From Brachypterus glaber (Eukaryota > Arthropoda > Insecta > Coleoptera > Kateretidae), in the NCBI GenBank assembly GCA_958510825.1, contig OY294048.1, forward strand, positions 10,557,589 to 10,621,588: DNA of 64,000 nucleotides. The letters run 5' to 3'. The notes under the pieces were generated by a model. The model searched no databases. It worked only from the letters and a program-made list of their open reading frames with translations, and was not told where the DNA came from. Of the stretch, positions 35,201 to 44,842 are shown piece after piece (positions within the stretch are counted from its first letter, which is position 1; each line of letters starts with the position of its first letter). Both the position numbers and the translations under genes were made by a program.

Positions 35201-35280
35201 TTGAGCTGCATTTCATTATACGGCTCTGAATCACTCAGCGCATTTATTAAGGTATAACAAGGCTGTTCTACTGCACCCAT
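23300..35280 (-). CDS. betaCOP: Coatomer subunit beta (beta-COP), complete, spliced
   Basis: Beta-COP is part of the COPI vesicle coat that works in Golgi-to-ER and intra-Golgi transport. Exons on the minus strand: 35280-35190, 30946-29718, 27717-27443, 25352-25156, 24378-23300. Phases join without a stop to 956 aa, close to the 953 aa of human COPB1. The N-terminal adaptin-like HEAT solenoid runs about 20-530 ([46 protein letters not shown]); then a linker; the beta C-terminal domain about 670-810 ([20 protein letters not shown]); and the platform domain about 815-945 (AGTCTDTEF-like region, [53 protein letters not shown]). The first intron uses a GC donor. The ATG is supported by the conserved C.TLIN start. 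Four introns carry transposon debris. Divergent from TPK, convergent with troponin T. Confidence 0.96.
24379..25155 (-). other. Beta-COP intron 4
   Basis: 777 bp between donor GTAAGT (25155) and acceptor CTTTCAG (24379). AT-rich; no other feature is seen. Confidence 0.8.
25785..27015. mobile_element. Large nested palindrome in beta-COP intron 3
   Basis: The arms about 25960-26395 and 26590-27005 are reverse complements around a centre near 26490; the segment 26410-26640 is also an inverse of 25785-26010, so at least two overlapping foldback units are present. Landmarks: 'ttcgaggacgaaaaattaaa' inverted at 26613-26640, an oligo-G tract (26168-26177) facing an oligo-C tract (26804-26817), and 'acataaaaaaggtactctt' edges shared with the element at 8018-8856. 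No coding. Confidence 0.65.
27044..27286 (-). mobile_element. tRNA-headed SINE copy 2 (intact)
   Basis: On the minus strand, the head from 27286 has an A box TAGCTCAGTGG (27267-27277) and a T arm GTGAG-TTCAAAC-CTCAC (27211-27227). The body 'gcctttttcagttaatta' ... 'ctactagcccacacaag' ... 'gtacgaggt' follows, with a tail of simple ACAAACATAAACATAA-like repeats. The acceptor stem cannot pair, so it is not a tRNA gene. The body matches copy 1 (6141-6859), yet the head is a different tRNA type. Confidence 0.75.
28166..28420. mobile_element. TIR element filled with an ACAATCTTCC tandem array
   Basis: Short TIRs CGAGGGGTTTATTTATTG (from 28170) and CAATAAATAAACCCCTCG (to 28414) bound about 200 bp of degenerate 10-bp tandem units (acaatcttcc; about 18 copies, 28188-28385). 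It lies in beta-COP intron 2. It is a MITE carrying a minisatellite; it is not CRISPR-like, since there are no spacers. Confidence 0.65.
29041..29390 (+). mobile_element. Probable LINE 3'-end fragment
   Basis: A GC-rich island around 29240-29365 ('cagaacgcggccaagcgcca', 'acaatccaccggaccaatca', 'agaacgccgtcaccgctcg') within AT-rich intron DNA ends in a TTATTATTATTA tail. The composition and simple-repeat tail fit the 3' end of a non-LTR element. No RT motifs are readable, so the assignment is weak. Confidence 0.35.
29400..29603. mobile_element. 204-bp TIR MITE with TA flanks
   Basis: TGGTCTGTTTTATCAAGCAA... at the left is mirrored by ...TTGCTTAATGAAACAGACCA at the right (TIRs of about 35 bp), flanked by TA on both sides. 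It lies in beta-COP intron 2, just inside exon 2's donor. Confidence 0.7.
31454..33021. mobile_element. 1.57-kb element with 430-bp terminal inverted repeats
   Basis: The left arm 31454-31880 and right arm 32580-33021 are near-perfect inverse copies (for example 'aatgccattttttttcaaat', 'agatgggagtggcgtcattt', 'gatgtacaacacaacatact'). The ends are GGGCTATTCC and GGAATGTCCC, flanked by CAAT on both sides (31450-31453, 33022-33025). The 700-bp spacer codes for nothing obvious. High arm identity suggests recent activity or conversion. It lies in beta-COP intron 1. Confidence 0.75.
33022..35189 (-). other. Remainder of beta-COP intron 1
   Basis: AT-rich; contains a Harbinger-like MITE remnant (33953-34100: ...GCGTTACGTAATACTTGAA then TGTTCCC, with TTA next to it), an (ATT)n microsatellite (34477-34505) and no coding exon. 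Confidence 0.6.
33953..34100. mobile_element. Harbinger-like MITE, left end decayed
   Basis: The right end GTTACGTAATACTTGAATGT-TCCC is followed by TTA; the left side keeps 'caagtattatgtaacgc'. G-rich subterminal stretches ('ggggggtgggggtc', 'gggggaggggtgggggtc') lie inside. Same family as 8507-8730 and 41246-41370. Confidence 0.65.
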
Positions 35281-35736
35281 ATTTAGGGCTTTTTCACAAC
35301 AAAAATCTACAATAAATACACTGTAAAGTCTACAATACACGTCCAAAAAGTTTTGTCACAACACAAATACGTGTCAAACTGTCAAACTCAGCTGTCAAAT
35401 CTGATACCAGTGTTACCAACTAAATTAAGCATTGTTCACAGAAAGCGATTGGCATCGACATCTATTAAATCAGTTATTTAGAAAAAAACTATAAAATTAA
35501 TTTGGTTTAATGTTTAAAGATATATTTATTATAAATTTTATTAATGTTGCATGATAGAAAATTTTATACGGTGAGAACAACGATACGTACAACACCTACG
35601 TGGCAACGTTGCAACGAATATTTTAAAATGTTATAGGTCACGGGAGAATTTATAGGTTATGTTGATAAGTATAAAATCTTTAGCAAAGATAAGAAGTTCG
35701 TTAGTAAGAAAATAACAATCTGGAGTTGTTTATGTT
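35281..35736. promoter_or_regulatory. Divergent promoter region, beta-COP and TPK
   Basis: 456 bp separate the two start codons. The region contains repeated 'tgtcaaactgtcaaactca', 'gctgtcaaat' motifs near beta-COP and a GC-rich 'caacacctacgtggcaacgt' patch near 35590. No TATA box is placed convincingly for either gene, which fits housekeeping promoters. Both 5'UTRs must lie here. Confidence 0.6.
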
Positions 35737-38700
35737 ATGTTTAAATTTATTAACCGCTGCAATTTATTCCTGAAAAGAATGTACGGTGCTTCAGTAAGTT
35801 AATTAATAATAACTAATTTATTTTTATTAATCATTGTATTTTTTAGATTATTAATTATGAAAGTAGTGCAGAATGTTGGAATCCGTGTGAAGAGTTATTA
35901 AGCAAAAATAAACAATCAAATTATGCACTTATAGTTTTAAATACCCAAATTGAGTTTAAATCAAATTCAACTCTTTTAAATGTATGGAATCAAGGTAGCT
36001 ATTCATTTAAATTGTTTAAAAAAAAACAATGTAGAGCATGCTTGACTGAAAATTAAAAAATCCGTCTCGAATGAGCGAGAGTACTCTAATAAAAAAATAA
36101 AATTAATTGTTGATTAATATGGTTATTGATGTTATTTTACTTTCTATGTATATCACTATAAATATTTTTTTATATTTTGGGGCCCCTCCCCCATCCCATC
36201 ATGGAAAAAATATAATTTTTTTGTCTCAAATGAGCGAGAATACTTTCTCATAAAAAAGTTATTTTTAGAAACAATTTATTACATTTGGGGGAAAGAGGGG
36301 GGGTGTCATGAAAAAAAAATTAATAACTTTTTTTGTGTAATTTTATTTTACCTTTTAGGTGGTATTTAAATTTGTCTTTTATAGTGAGTTTTAAAATAAT
36401 AATAGCTATTATACGCAAGTAGAATTCTGTACTTTATCCACAGTCGTTTTAAATTTTAAACAGTTTATTTTTACAGACCCGTCATTAGGCCCATTAACCA
36501 CGGCCGTGGATAAAAGTTATATCCAGAAACAATTTATTACATTTTGGGGAGAGGGGATGTCATGGAAAAAAATGATAATAACATTTTTTGTGTAATTTTA
36601 TTTTAAGTTTTGTGGTTTTTAAATTTTTCTTCTATCGTGAATAATTAAAAATTTACAGCTTTTTACATTTTTGGGGGAGAGAGTGAAGGAGATGAAAAAA
36701 ATGATAACATTTTTGGTGTATTTTTATTTAACATTTATGACCAAAACAAAAATTAACCCCCCTTTTAACCCCCCCCCCAACCGATTTTGCTTAAATAAAA
36801 ACTTGATAATACAAAAATAGATCTGACCATTTACAGCGAAAAATAATTACCGCGAAAAAATATTACAGCGAAATAGAAATCGCACTTTTTACAGCGAAGT
36901 ACAATTACAGCGAAAAAGTTATGTACCTCAAAAAAAGCTAACGCGCATAGCCATTGACTCGTCAATTCTAAAAAGGTTGTTTTTTATGCTGGAACTAGAT
37001 TTTTATTAATTTATTTATTTATTTACTGAAAAACCCCGTTGCTACAACAATTTTATAATAATGAATTATTATTACTGAGAAATGTCAAGGCGGAATTCCA
37101 AGAATTATACATAAGGTAATTTCTATAATGAAATTCAACAAAAAATGTATAGAAAGGCTCTCTGTTTGTCTCACAGGCGCGTTAAAATTTAAAAATCCTA
37201 AAAGTTCTGGACAACCAAACCAGACCAACAAGCACTCTTTGAATATGACAAACATTTAACAAAACTCTGCGACATCCCAGAGACATATGTCCTGTAAAAT
37301 TTCTAATATCATCATATGGATGTGGAGGCCTTACTATATTTAAATTGAAGGCACAACACCTTAAAAATTTGTTTGATATGTTTAGTAAATTTTAAAAAAC
37401 ATTTTGTTTTGTGAGTTTTTGATTAAAAATTATAAGGCATATTCTTGCGCGGTTAAAGAATGAGCGGTAAAAGTATGCGCAGTTTTTATTTGTGCGTAAA
37501 TATTTTTTGCGGTAATATTTTTCGCGGTATAGGTAATCTTTGTGTGCTAATGTTTTTCGCGGAAAAAGTTTCGCGGTAATATTTTTCTCTGCTAGAAAAA
37601 TTTGTCTTTGGACAGTTTTGTTTACTCATAATACATTCTTTACTTAAATAAAAAATACTGACCTTAACAAAAATATTTATTGAAAATGTCTGAAGATATT
37701 GGTTGGTAATGATAAGCACATAAGTAAATAAAAATTAATTTTAATTACCCCTTAACTTGTAGGATAACCTCTTGAAGTATTTTTTATATCGACGTCCTGA
37801 CGCGTCCGTAAATAATCTTTGATTACTCATATCCGTGCGGAAAGAGGGCCTTTTACTAACACAAAAAGATGTAAGTAAAATATTGGCTATTAATTTTTTT
37901 AACTAATTTTTATAAACTTTTACTAAGAAAACTTATAGGCAAACAACACATTTTTTTAAATAGGACAACTCGTATATTTTTTAATTTTTAAATTCTACAT
38001 ATGCCTATTTTTTGTGGAGCAGCGGTTACTAACCAAGTCAGGGGAATACGTATTTCTCTCTCTTTTTAACTCATCAATTAAACAGAGAAAGAGTAACATA
38101 CTGGTTAACCGGCGTTACCACAAAAAATTGACTATAATAGTCAACGCCGGTTAACCAGTATGTTACTCTTTCTCTGTTTAATTGATGAGTTAAAAAGAGA
38201 GAGAAATACATATTCCCCTAACTTGGTTAGTAACCGCTGCTCCACAAAAAATCGGCAAAAGTTACGATGGTTTTTATATATAATAACCTATATTTACATC
38301 TAAAAGTTTTTTATTTATTATATTATACTATTCACAGCGCCAGCTCTAGAATAGTATTACACCCCAGTCCGCACATATATGGATGCAACATGGTAAAGAA
38401 AGATTTTTTAGGTAACATGTGCCATATTACATGAGACATAACATACATATGTATGCTACATAACATGCCCTATAACAGAAAGATTTTTTACGTTACATGT
38501 GCCATATTACATAAGATGTAACATACATATGTATGATACATAACATGCAATATTGCATGTTATGTATTATATATATGGTACGAGAACATACACGATACAT
38601 AAAATGTTATGAATTCAATACTAAATATGGCGTCTATATTATTTTAATTTTTATAGGTTAGAATCACTAATATTCTTAAAATTGTTGTTAATAATAAAAG

Positions 38701-41700
38701 TTTTACCCTTAAGTAGTAGAAACGCATGTATTTTTAGACAACTAAACCGATTTTAGATAATTTTAGACAAAAAATTAAAATATATATATATTTTTTTAAA
38801 ATGATTATTTGCTATTTTTTCTCTTAAAATTGGCTTTTTATGTGGCCCATGATTTTTAAGCCTGGTAGAAAGTTTGCTTTCACAGTAAAAATGCACATCG
38901 TATAAGAATTTTGCCTGATGGATGCTACATATAAAGATATTTATATACTTTAATTATTAGGTTTATCAAAAAGACGTAAAAATGTTCACCATGTCTAAAT
39001 CTATGATGCACTCCATAACAAGTAAAATTCGGAAACGCCTACTTTTATTGTTATGTACCTAGTATGTATCTGATATGTAGCATGTTATGTAGCTGATACA
39101 TAACTTGAGGCGGAATTGTTAAAGTCCAAGGACTATACATGGACTATAAAAATTACATGTCTGCAACATCACATAGAACAGTGGTTATGTACCTGCTATG
39201 TTCCTGCCATATATTTGTGTTGACTGGGACAGTAGTTTCGAATTTTACAAAATTTTCAAAAATCGTCTTGGACAATAAATTCTTAGATATAAATTTGTTT
39301 CATGAAAAAATACTTTTTTTTAAATGTCCGTCCGTCAGTCCGTCTGATGTCACGATTTTTGTAAACACGATAACTCAAGAACGAATAATCCGATCGACTT
39401 GAAATTTTCAGGAAAAACCAAGTTCTACGAGGGGAAGAACTCTATTGTTTTTGAAAGTAATCCCCCCCCATAAAAAATAGGTTAAACTTTTAAAAAAGCT
39501 GATAGAAAATTTCGATTAACGTAACTTTTTCACGAGCTTTTTCAGGAAAAATTACTTTTATTATAAGGATCAATTCTACCAATTTTGAAAGTAATCCCCC
39601 CAAAAACAAAAAGTTATGGGTGGTTAACTTTTAAAAAAAAAATAAAAAAAACTAAAATTAAAAAAAAAAAAATTGTTAAAAAAAAATCAAAAAAAGATCT
39701 TCTTAAAAAAATGTAAATATTTTTTTTTCCTAAGTTTGGAAAGAGGCTCTTTTTCGCACTAGATTGCATTTGCCTGAACTCAAGCAGTCGACTGTGAAAA
39801 AGCCTCTTTACGCATGCGGTAGGAACAATATTTTTTCTACAAGCGGAGTTAAAACTAAAATATGCTTTCAAACTTTATTAAATAAATTTTGTTTTTATAT
39901 TTTTTATTTTAAATAAGAAAAACAATTAAATAAATTTAGACCTTTTTATACTTTTATTAATAATAATATTAACAAGAATAACACTACACAATTAAGAAAT
40001 TAAACAATAATTATGCATGCTGAAATGGCCTTCTTTCCTCACGCATGCATGAGCATAAAAAGATTACGTGCGGGCGTCGATATTAAAAATTAAATACTTC
40101 AAGGTAATTAAAATTATTTTTTATTTAAATTGGTATAAATATTGCGTTTTGGCATTTTACGGCTACTGTATAAAAAACATTTTTTTAATGCATCAAGCTT
40201 ATTTTAAATTATTTTAATCTCTTAAAATATCTTAAAAAGTTATTAAAAGAAGACGATTGGCCTACTTTGATTTAAATTATCTTGAAAATAAATAAAAACA
40301 ACAAAAATATATACATGTACATATATGTATATGTACATAATATGTATATTAAATAAATTATCTTAAAAATATACATTTTTTCGATAACCCTAATAAAAAT
40401 TTAGCATACACTGAGAAAATATAAAAAAATCGATTTTCTGAAAAATTGCTGTAAGAATAATTTTAATTTTGTCCTTGTTTTACTCAGTAGACTCTGTACT
40501 AAAAAAATCACTGGGGTGTTTAATTTTTGGTTAAAATTTTTTAAGGCCAATTGGGACATGAAAAAAAAACAAACATAAAATTAAATATATATATATATTT
40601 TTCAGAAAAAGTATAAATAATAGTTTATTTACAGAAATTCCATTTTAACAATAAATTCATATAAAAAATATTAATACATATCACAATATAAATCACAAGT
40701 TATAAATATCTAATATTATTGAAAAGAATATCATTTTTTTAATGTTTTCTCGTGTTCCAAGTGATTCCTTGACAAGATGGTCCAGTTATAGTTCTCCACA
40801 CGGGTGAATAGCATCGACGAAAGGGGGAGGTAGCACTCGCGCTCTCTTCTTTACGTCATAAGCGTCATAAGGAGTGCACGCGTGCAAGTGAGAACACCCA
40901 CATTCCTCACATATTTTCCATAGCCACACATCCGTGTGTCGAACAATAGTAAAATATAGTTTAAAGTATCTATTTACTTTTAAAATTAGATTTTTAACAT
41001 TTTTGCGAGCCCCGGTAAATTAATCTTCGATCCGATCACTGTTTATCACTATGTTACGTATGTTACTTTCGTACACCCTAATTTAGTTCTCGGAAAACTA
41101 CTCGATAGTTTATTTATTTTTATTTCAAGTTAATAACACAGGCCAACAAATTTTCAACTTTTTAAAGTTGATTTGGATCTGACACCTGATTTTGGGTAAT
41201 TTAGTTGTTGATTTCGAATATAACTTCCTTTTTTTTCCATCACGTAAGGGAACGTTCAAGTATTACGTAACGCAAATTTTGATAATTTTGGAACCCCCCC
41301 CCCCCCACCCTGTAACGCTATTTTCCTATACCATTAACATGGGCGTAACACCTACCGCTACCTACCGCTAAATAAAATAACGAAAATTTTCAAAAAAAAA
41401 ATCCGCGCCGTTAGGTTGGTCCAAAATTTTATTTTTGTTTTGATGTTTCTAAAAATGTGTCAAATGGCTTTTGATTTTTGAAATTATTATAGTTGTTACG
41501 CATGTTACAAAAAAAATGTTACTTATGTTACCTGAGGGTGGTCACCAGATTTCAAACTTTTGGGAAAACTACCTATACATAAAATTATTCTTCTATAGGG
41601 CAAAATACTCCAAAAATTTTTTGCAGTTGATCGTGGTTCATTTAGGGGCTCTAAGCTTTTAATTTTGGCTATTTTACAAATTTCTTTGGACTCACTATTT

Positions 41701-44700
41701 CACCACAATACTTTTGTTAATGATGGATTAATTTTAAACTATGTTTAACCCTACCCAATATCTATATATAGTAATATTTAAGACTTGATGCTGTGGTTGC
41801 AGTTGACGCGAAATGACCCCTCACAAAATTTACTTCAAGTCCCCATTATATTTAATTTAATAAAGTTTTGCAGCCAAAGTTCGGGTGACAGTGGATGGTG
41901 GTACCGAAATGTGGTTATCGTGGTTAACCAGGAACAAGTACAACCCTTCCGAAATTATTCCACCAGAACTAATCACAGGTGACATGGATTCCTTACCAAA
42001 TGAGATTTTGAATTATTTTAAGGACAAATCGGAAGTGATTAGAACACCAAATCAAGATGAGACTGATTTTACTAAAGCGCTGGATGAATTAATTAAATAT
42101 TGCTGTAAAAGAAAGATTTCGGTAAGGAATAAAATCTAGCTTATTCTACAGAGCGATTATAAAGTGTCAAACAGTTTGAAAAGAAAATACTCTTCGTTTG
42201 AAGCCACGCCTCTGTTAGAGTTGTGCGCGTCAAGCCCATGTCATTGCTATTTTTCGAAAAACCAAAAAAAGCTTAATTTTAATAAAACATTAAATGCTTT
42301 CATTTATTGGTTCTAAGGTCCAGTAAAAATTTCATGTCAATAAGTTAAACCGTTACTGAGATAAAAATATTCTAAAAAAGCCCTTTAAAAGTACGCTAGC
42401 TGAATATCTAAAATAATTTTTAAATATCGTCCACTAAAGGCTCTAGTTGTCTAACTCCAAATTTTTCAAAAATGAGATTTTTATCAAATTTGCTTCATTA
42501 TCTGATTACCAACATACTTCAAAAAAAAAAAGTTGCATTAAACCAATATCAGCCTCAAAAAATGCAAAAATGTAAATATTTTAAGTTGCTAAGTGTCTAA
42601 CTCCATCATATGATTGTGAGAAAACAATTAAATGAGAACTGTCACTAATGTCAACCTATTTCTCGACAACAGGGGATCCCGTTTCAAATATTTGTTAATT
42701 TACTGTTTGATGATAATTACAATTATTGCCATTAATAATGTATATATATTATGCCTACCTAGTAGTAATATTATATATTAAATATAAAAATATAAATTTT
42801 TTGTAATAATATTACGCGATATAATACGATAGGTATCCGCTTTTATCTTCCCTTGGAGTTAGACCATTAGTGAATTTAGATTCTGTGGTTAAAATTTAAT
42901 TTACAAATAATTTATATAAAATAGATAACAATGAAAAGTTTTAAATACATTAACACATTTCAAACATTTTTACCTGTGAACAAGCTAGTTTTAAAGTTCT
43001 AAATTGCTATAATTAAGTTTTAAATCGTATTTTACGTCTCCTGAAAAATATGACGTTTTGGAGTTAGACTGTTAGAGCCTTTAGATGACGATATATCATT
43101 TTTTTTTGTTAAAACAAATGAAAATCGTTTTTCTCAAAAACGCATCGATAGATTTTTTTAAATTTGGTCTTAGATGCCAAAGCTCTAAATAATTAAATTA
43201 TAAAAAAAAAAACTTGGGTTGTATGAAAGTTGAGCTAAAAATCGTTTCCAGACTGGGGTGGTAGGGTTTAACTTATTTTCGAAAAAAAAAGTGAAGTGCC
43301 TTTGGACTTTGGGGCCTTCAATTATCATGAGATTTTTTATTCAGATTGATACAATATACGTACTAGCGGAAACTTGCGGTAGATTCGATCAAATAATGGG
43401 AAATATTAACACACTGTACAAAGCCTCAGCTAAAAGAAGTAAAGTAAAAATATATCAGATAGCATCGAACTCAGTAACATGGGTCTTGCCGAAAGGACTT
43501 AGTAATATATCCATCCCATTGGTGCTGAGGCAGAATAAAGAGTGGTGTTCGTTAATTCCTGTGGGGTCTTCCTGTATTGTTAGTACAAAGGGATTACAAT
43601 GGAATTTAGGTAAGTAGACAGCACTGTAAAAAGTAAACTGAATATTCAGTTCTAATTGGATAGGAAATCGAAAGTTAATATCCTATACAATTGTACTTTA
43701 ATTTTTGTTATTTTTTTCCATGAGTTACCACGTTTATACAGGAAAACCACTTTAAAAATTACCTTGTTTTCACATGCGCACGAATCGGATTACCACCAAT
43801 GACTTACTAAACACGTGGCGTACGCTTCTCGTTATTTTATTCGGTTGGAATCGCGCGCATGCGAAAAAAGAGGTAATTTTAAAGTGGTTCACCTGTATAC
43901 AGCTTTGGTATAATATGCAATTTTTATTTTGACCCTCACTGTAAAAAGTAAACTGAATATTCAATTACAAATGGATAGGAAATCGGAAGTTATTATCCTA
44001 TACAATTGTACTTTATTTTTTTTTAAACACGCAACATTTCATGTCCGTCCTTAAATATTAAAGTACGTGACTTTAGAACTACAGTGTTTTTAACAAAAAT
44101 TAAAGTACGTTTGTATAGGATTGGACTTCCTATCCATTTGTAACTGAATATTTAGTTACAAATGGATAGAAAGTTATAATCCAGGACCTATACAAATGTA
44201 CTTTAATTTTTTGTTAAAAACACTATAGTTCTAAAGTCACGTACTTCAATATTTAAGGACAAACATAAAATGTTGCGTGTTTAAAAAAATTAAAGTACAA
44301 TTGTATAGGATAATAACTTCCGATTTCCTATCCATTTGTAACTGAATATTCAGTTTACTTTTTACAGTGCGGGTCAGATTAAAAATTGCATATTATACTA
44401 AAGCTGTATACAGGTGAAGCACTTTAAATAACCTTTTATTCGCATGCGCGCGATTCCATTCCAATAAAATAACGAGAAGCGTACGCCACGTGATTAGTAT
44501 GTCATTAGTGGTAATCCGATTCGTGCGCATGTGAAAACAAGGTAATTTTTAGAGTGGTTTACTTGTATAAACAGGTTACTGATGAAAAAATAACTCATCT
44601 ATAAAATACGTATATAGATACGTATTATCAGCCCTAGTTGGATAAAAAAAATTGTGGCCCTGTTTTACTAACATACTCAGATTAAAATAATTTTATTTAT

Positions 44701-44842
44701 TATATTTATAGATAAAAGAATAGTGGAGTTTGGAGGGTTAGTAAGTTCTTCAAATACATATGATGATAGTCCTACAGTTGAAGTGGAAACAAATAAGCCC
44801 TTAGTATGGTCAATGGGAATAAGCTCATTATTTTTACAGTAG
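35737..44842 (+). CDS. Tpk1: Thiamine pyrophosphokinase, complete, spliced
   Basis: It transfers pyrophosphate from ATP to thiamine to make thiamine diphosphate. Exons: 35737-35793, 35847-35994, 41874-42121, 43345-43609, 44712-44842; phases join to 282 aa. Family landmarks: DGG (76-78), ITGDMDS (102-108, usually GDFDS), NQDETDFTK (128-136), CGRFDQIMGNINTLY (162-176), LIPVG in the C-terminal thiamine-binding domain, and GGLVSSSNTYD (247-257) before V.TNKPLVWSM. Closest overall to animal TPK1. The TLGG that usually precedes GRFDQ reads LAET here. The first 19 residues (MFKFINRCNLFLKRMYGAS) are basic and hydrophobic; a second in-frame Met is residue 15. Intron 2 is 5.9 kb and full of repeats. 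A PolyA signal AATAAA is at 44924-44929. The function call rests on these motifs. Confidence 0.94.
36280..36760. repeat. Degenerate tandem repeats in TPK intron 2
   Basis: The unit 'gaaacaatttattacatttg' + 'ggggagagg' + 'tgtcatggaaaaaaatgata' + 'atttttgtgtaattttattt' recurs about three times (near 36265, 36520, 36655) with G-rich connectors. No coding. Confidence 0.5.
36830..37600. mobile_element. Element bounded by inverted clusters of TTACCGCGAAAAA
   Basis: The left cluster (36835-36960) has repeated 'attaccgcgaaaaaat', 'attacagcgaaa' motifs; the right cluster (37440-37600) has the inverse 'gcggtaatatttttcgcggt' motifs. The 500 bp between are non-coding or decayed. Clustered subterminal motifs in opposite orientation are a feature of some DNA transposons, where transposase binds them; here that role is only inferred. 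Confidence 0.5.
38008..38252. mobile_element. 245-bp nearly perfect palindrome (MITE)
   Basis: The left arm 'ttttgtggagcagcggttac' ... 'taactcatcaattaaacaga' ... 'ccggcgtt' is copied inverted in the right arm ('aacgccggttaaccagtatg' ... 'gtaaccgctgctccacaaaa') with few mismatches; the spacer is about 25 bp. It lies in TPK intron 2. Confidence 0.75.
38253..41245 (+). other. TPK intron 2, central part
   Basis: AT-rich. It contains an imperfect tandem duplication of 'acatgtgccatattacat' / 'acatacatatgtatg' (38410-38580), a copy of the 'gtccgtccgtcagtccgtct' ... 'cacgataactcaagaacga' repeat (39325-39610) and a dispersed-repeat terminus (41138-41200). No exon is recognised. Confidence 0.55.
41246..41370. 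mobile_element. Harbinger-like MITE fragment
   Basis: TAA then GGGAACGTTCAAGTATTACG-TAACGCAAATT begins at 41248, followed by an oligo-C tract (41286-41300) and 'ctgtaacgctattttcctat'. The right terminus is lost. Same family as 8507-8730. Confidence 0.65.
42428..43090. mobile_element. TIR element in TPK intron 3
   Basis: 'cgtccactaaaggctctagt' plus 'tgtctaactcc' at the left is mirrored by 'ggagttagactgttagagcc' plus 'tttagatgacg' at the right; AT-rich non-coding interior of about 600 bp. Confidence 0.6.
43617..44585. mobile_element. Nested palindromes in TPK intron 4
   Basis: The outer arms 43740-43930 and 44395-44580 are inverse copies ('ttttcacatgcgcacgaatc', 'cacgtggcgtacgcttctcg'). The inner arms 43940-44140 and 44160-44370 are inverse copies ('aaaaagtaaactgaatattc', 'ggataggaaatcgg', 'aaagtacgtgactttagaac'). 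A third partial copy of the inner end is at 43626-43700. So one foldback element has inserted into another. No coding. Confidence 0.7.
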
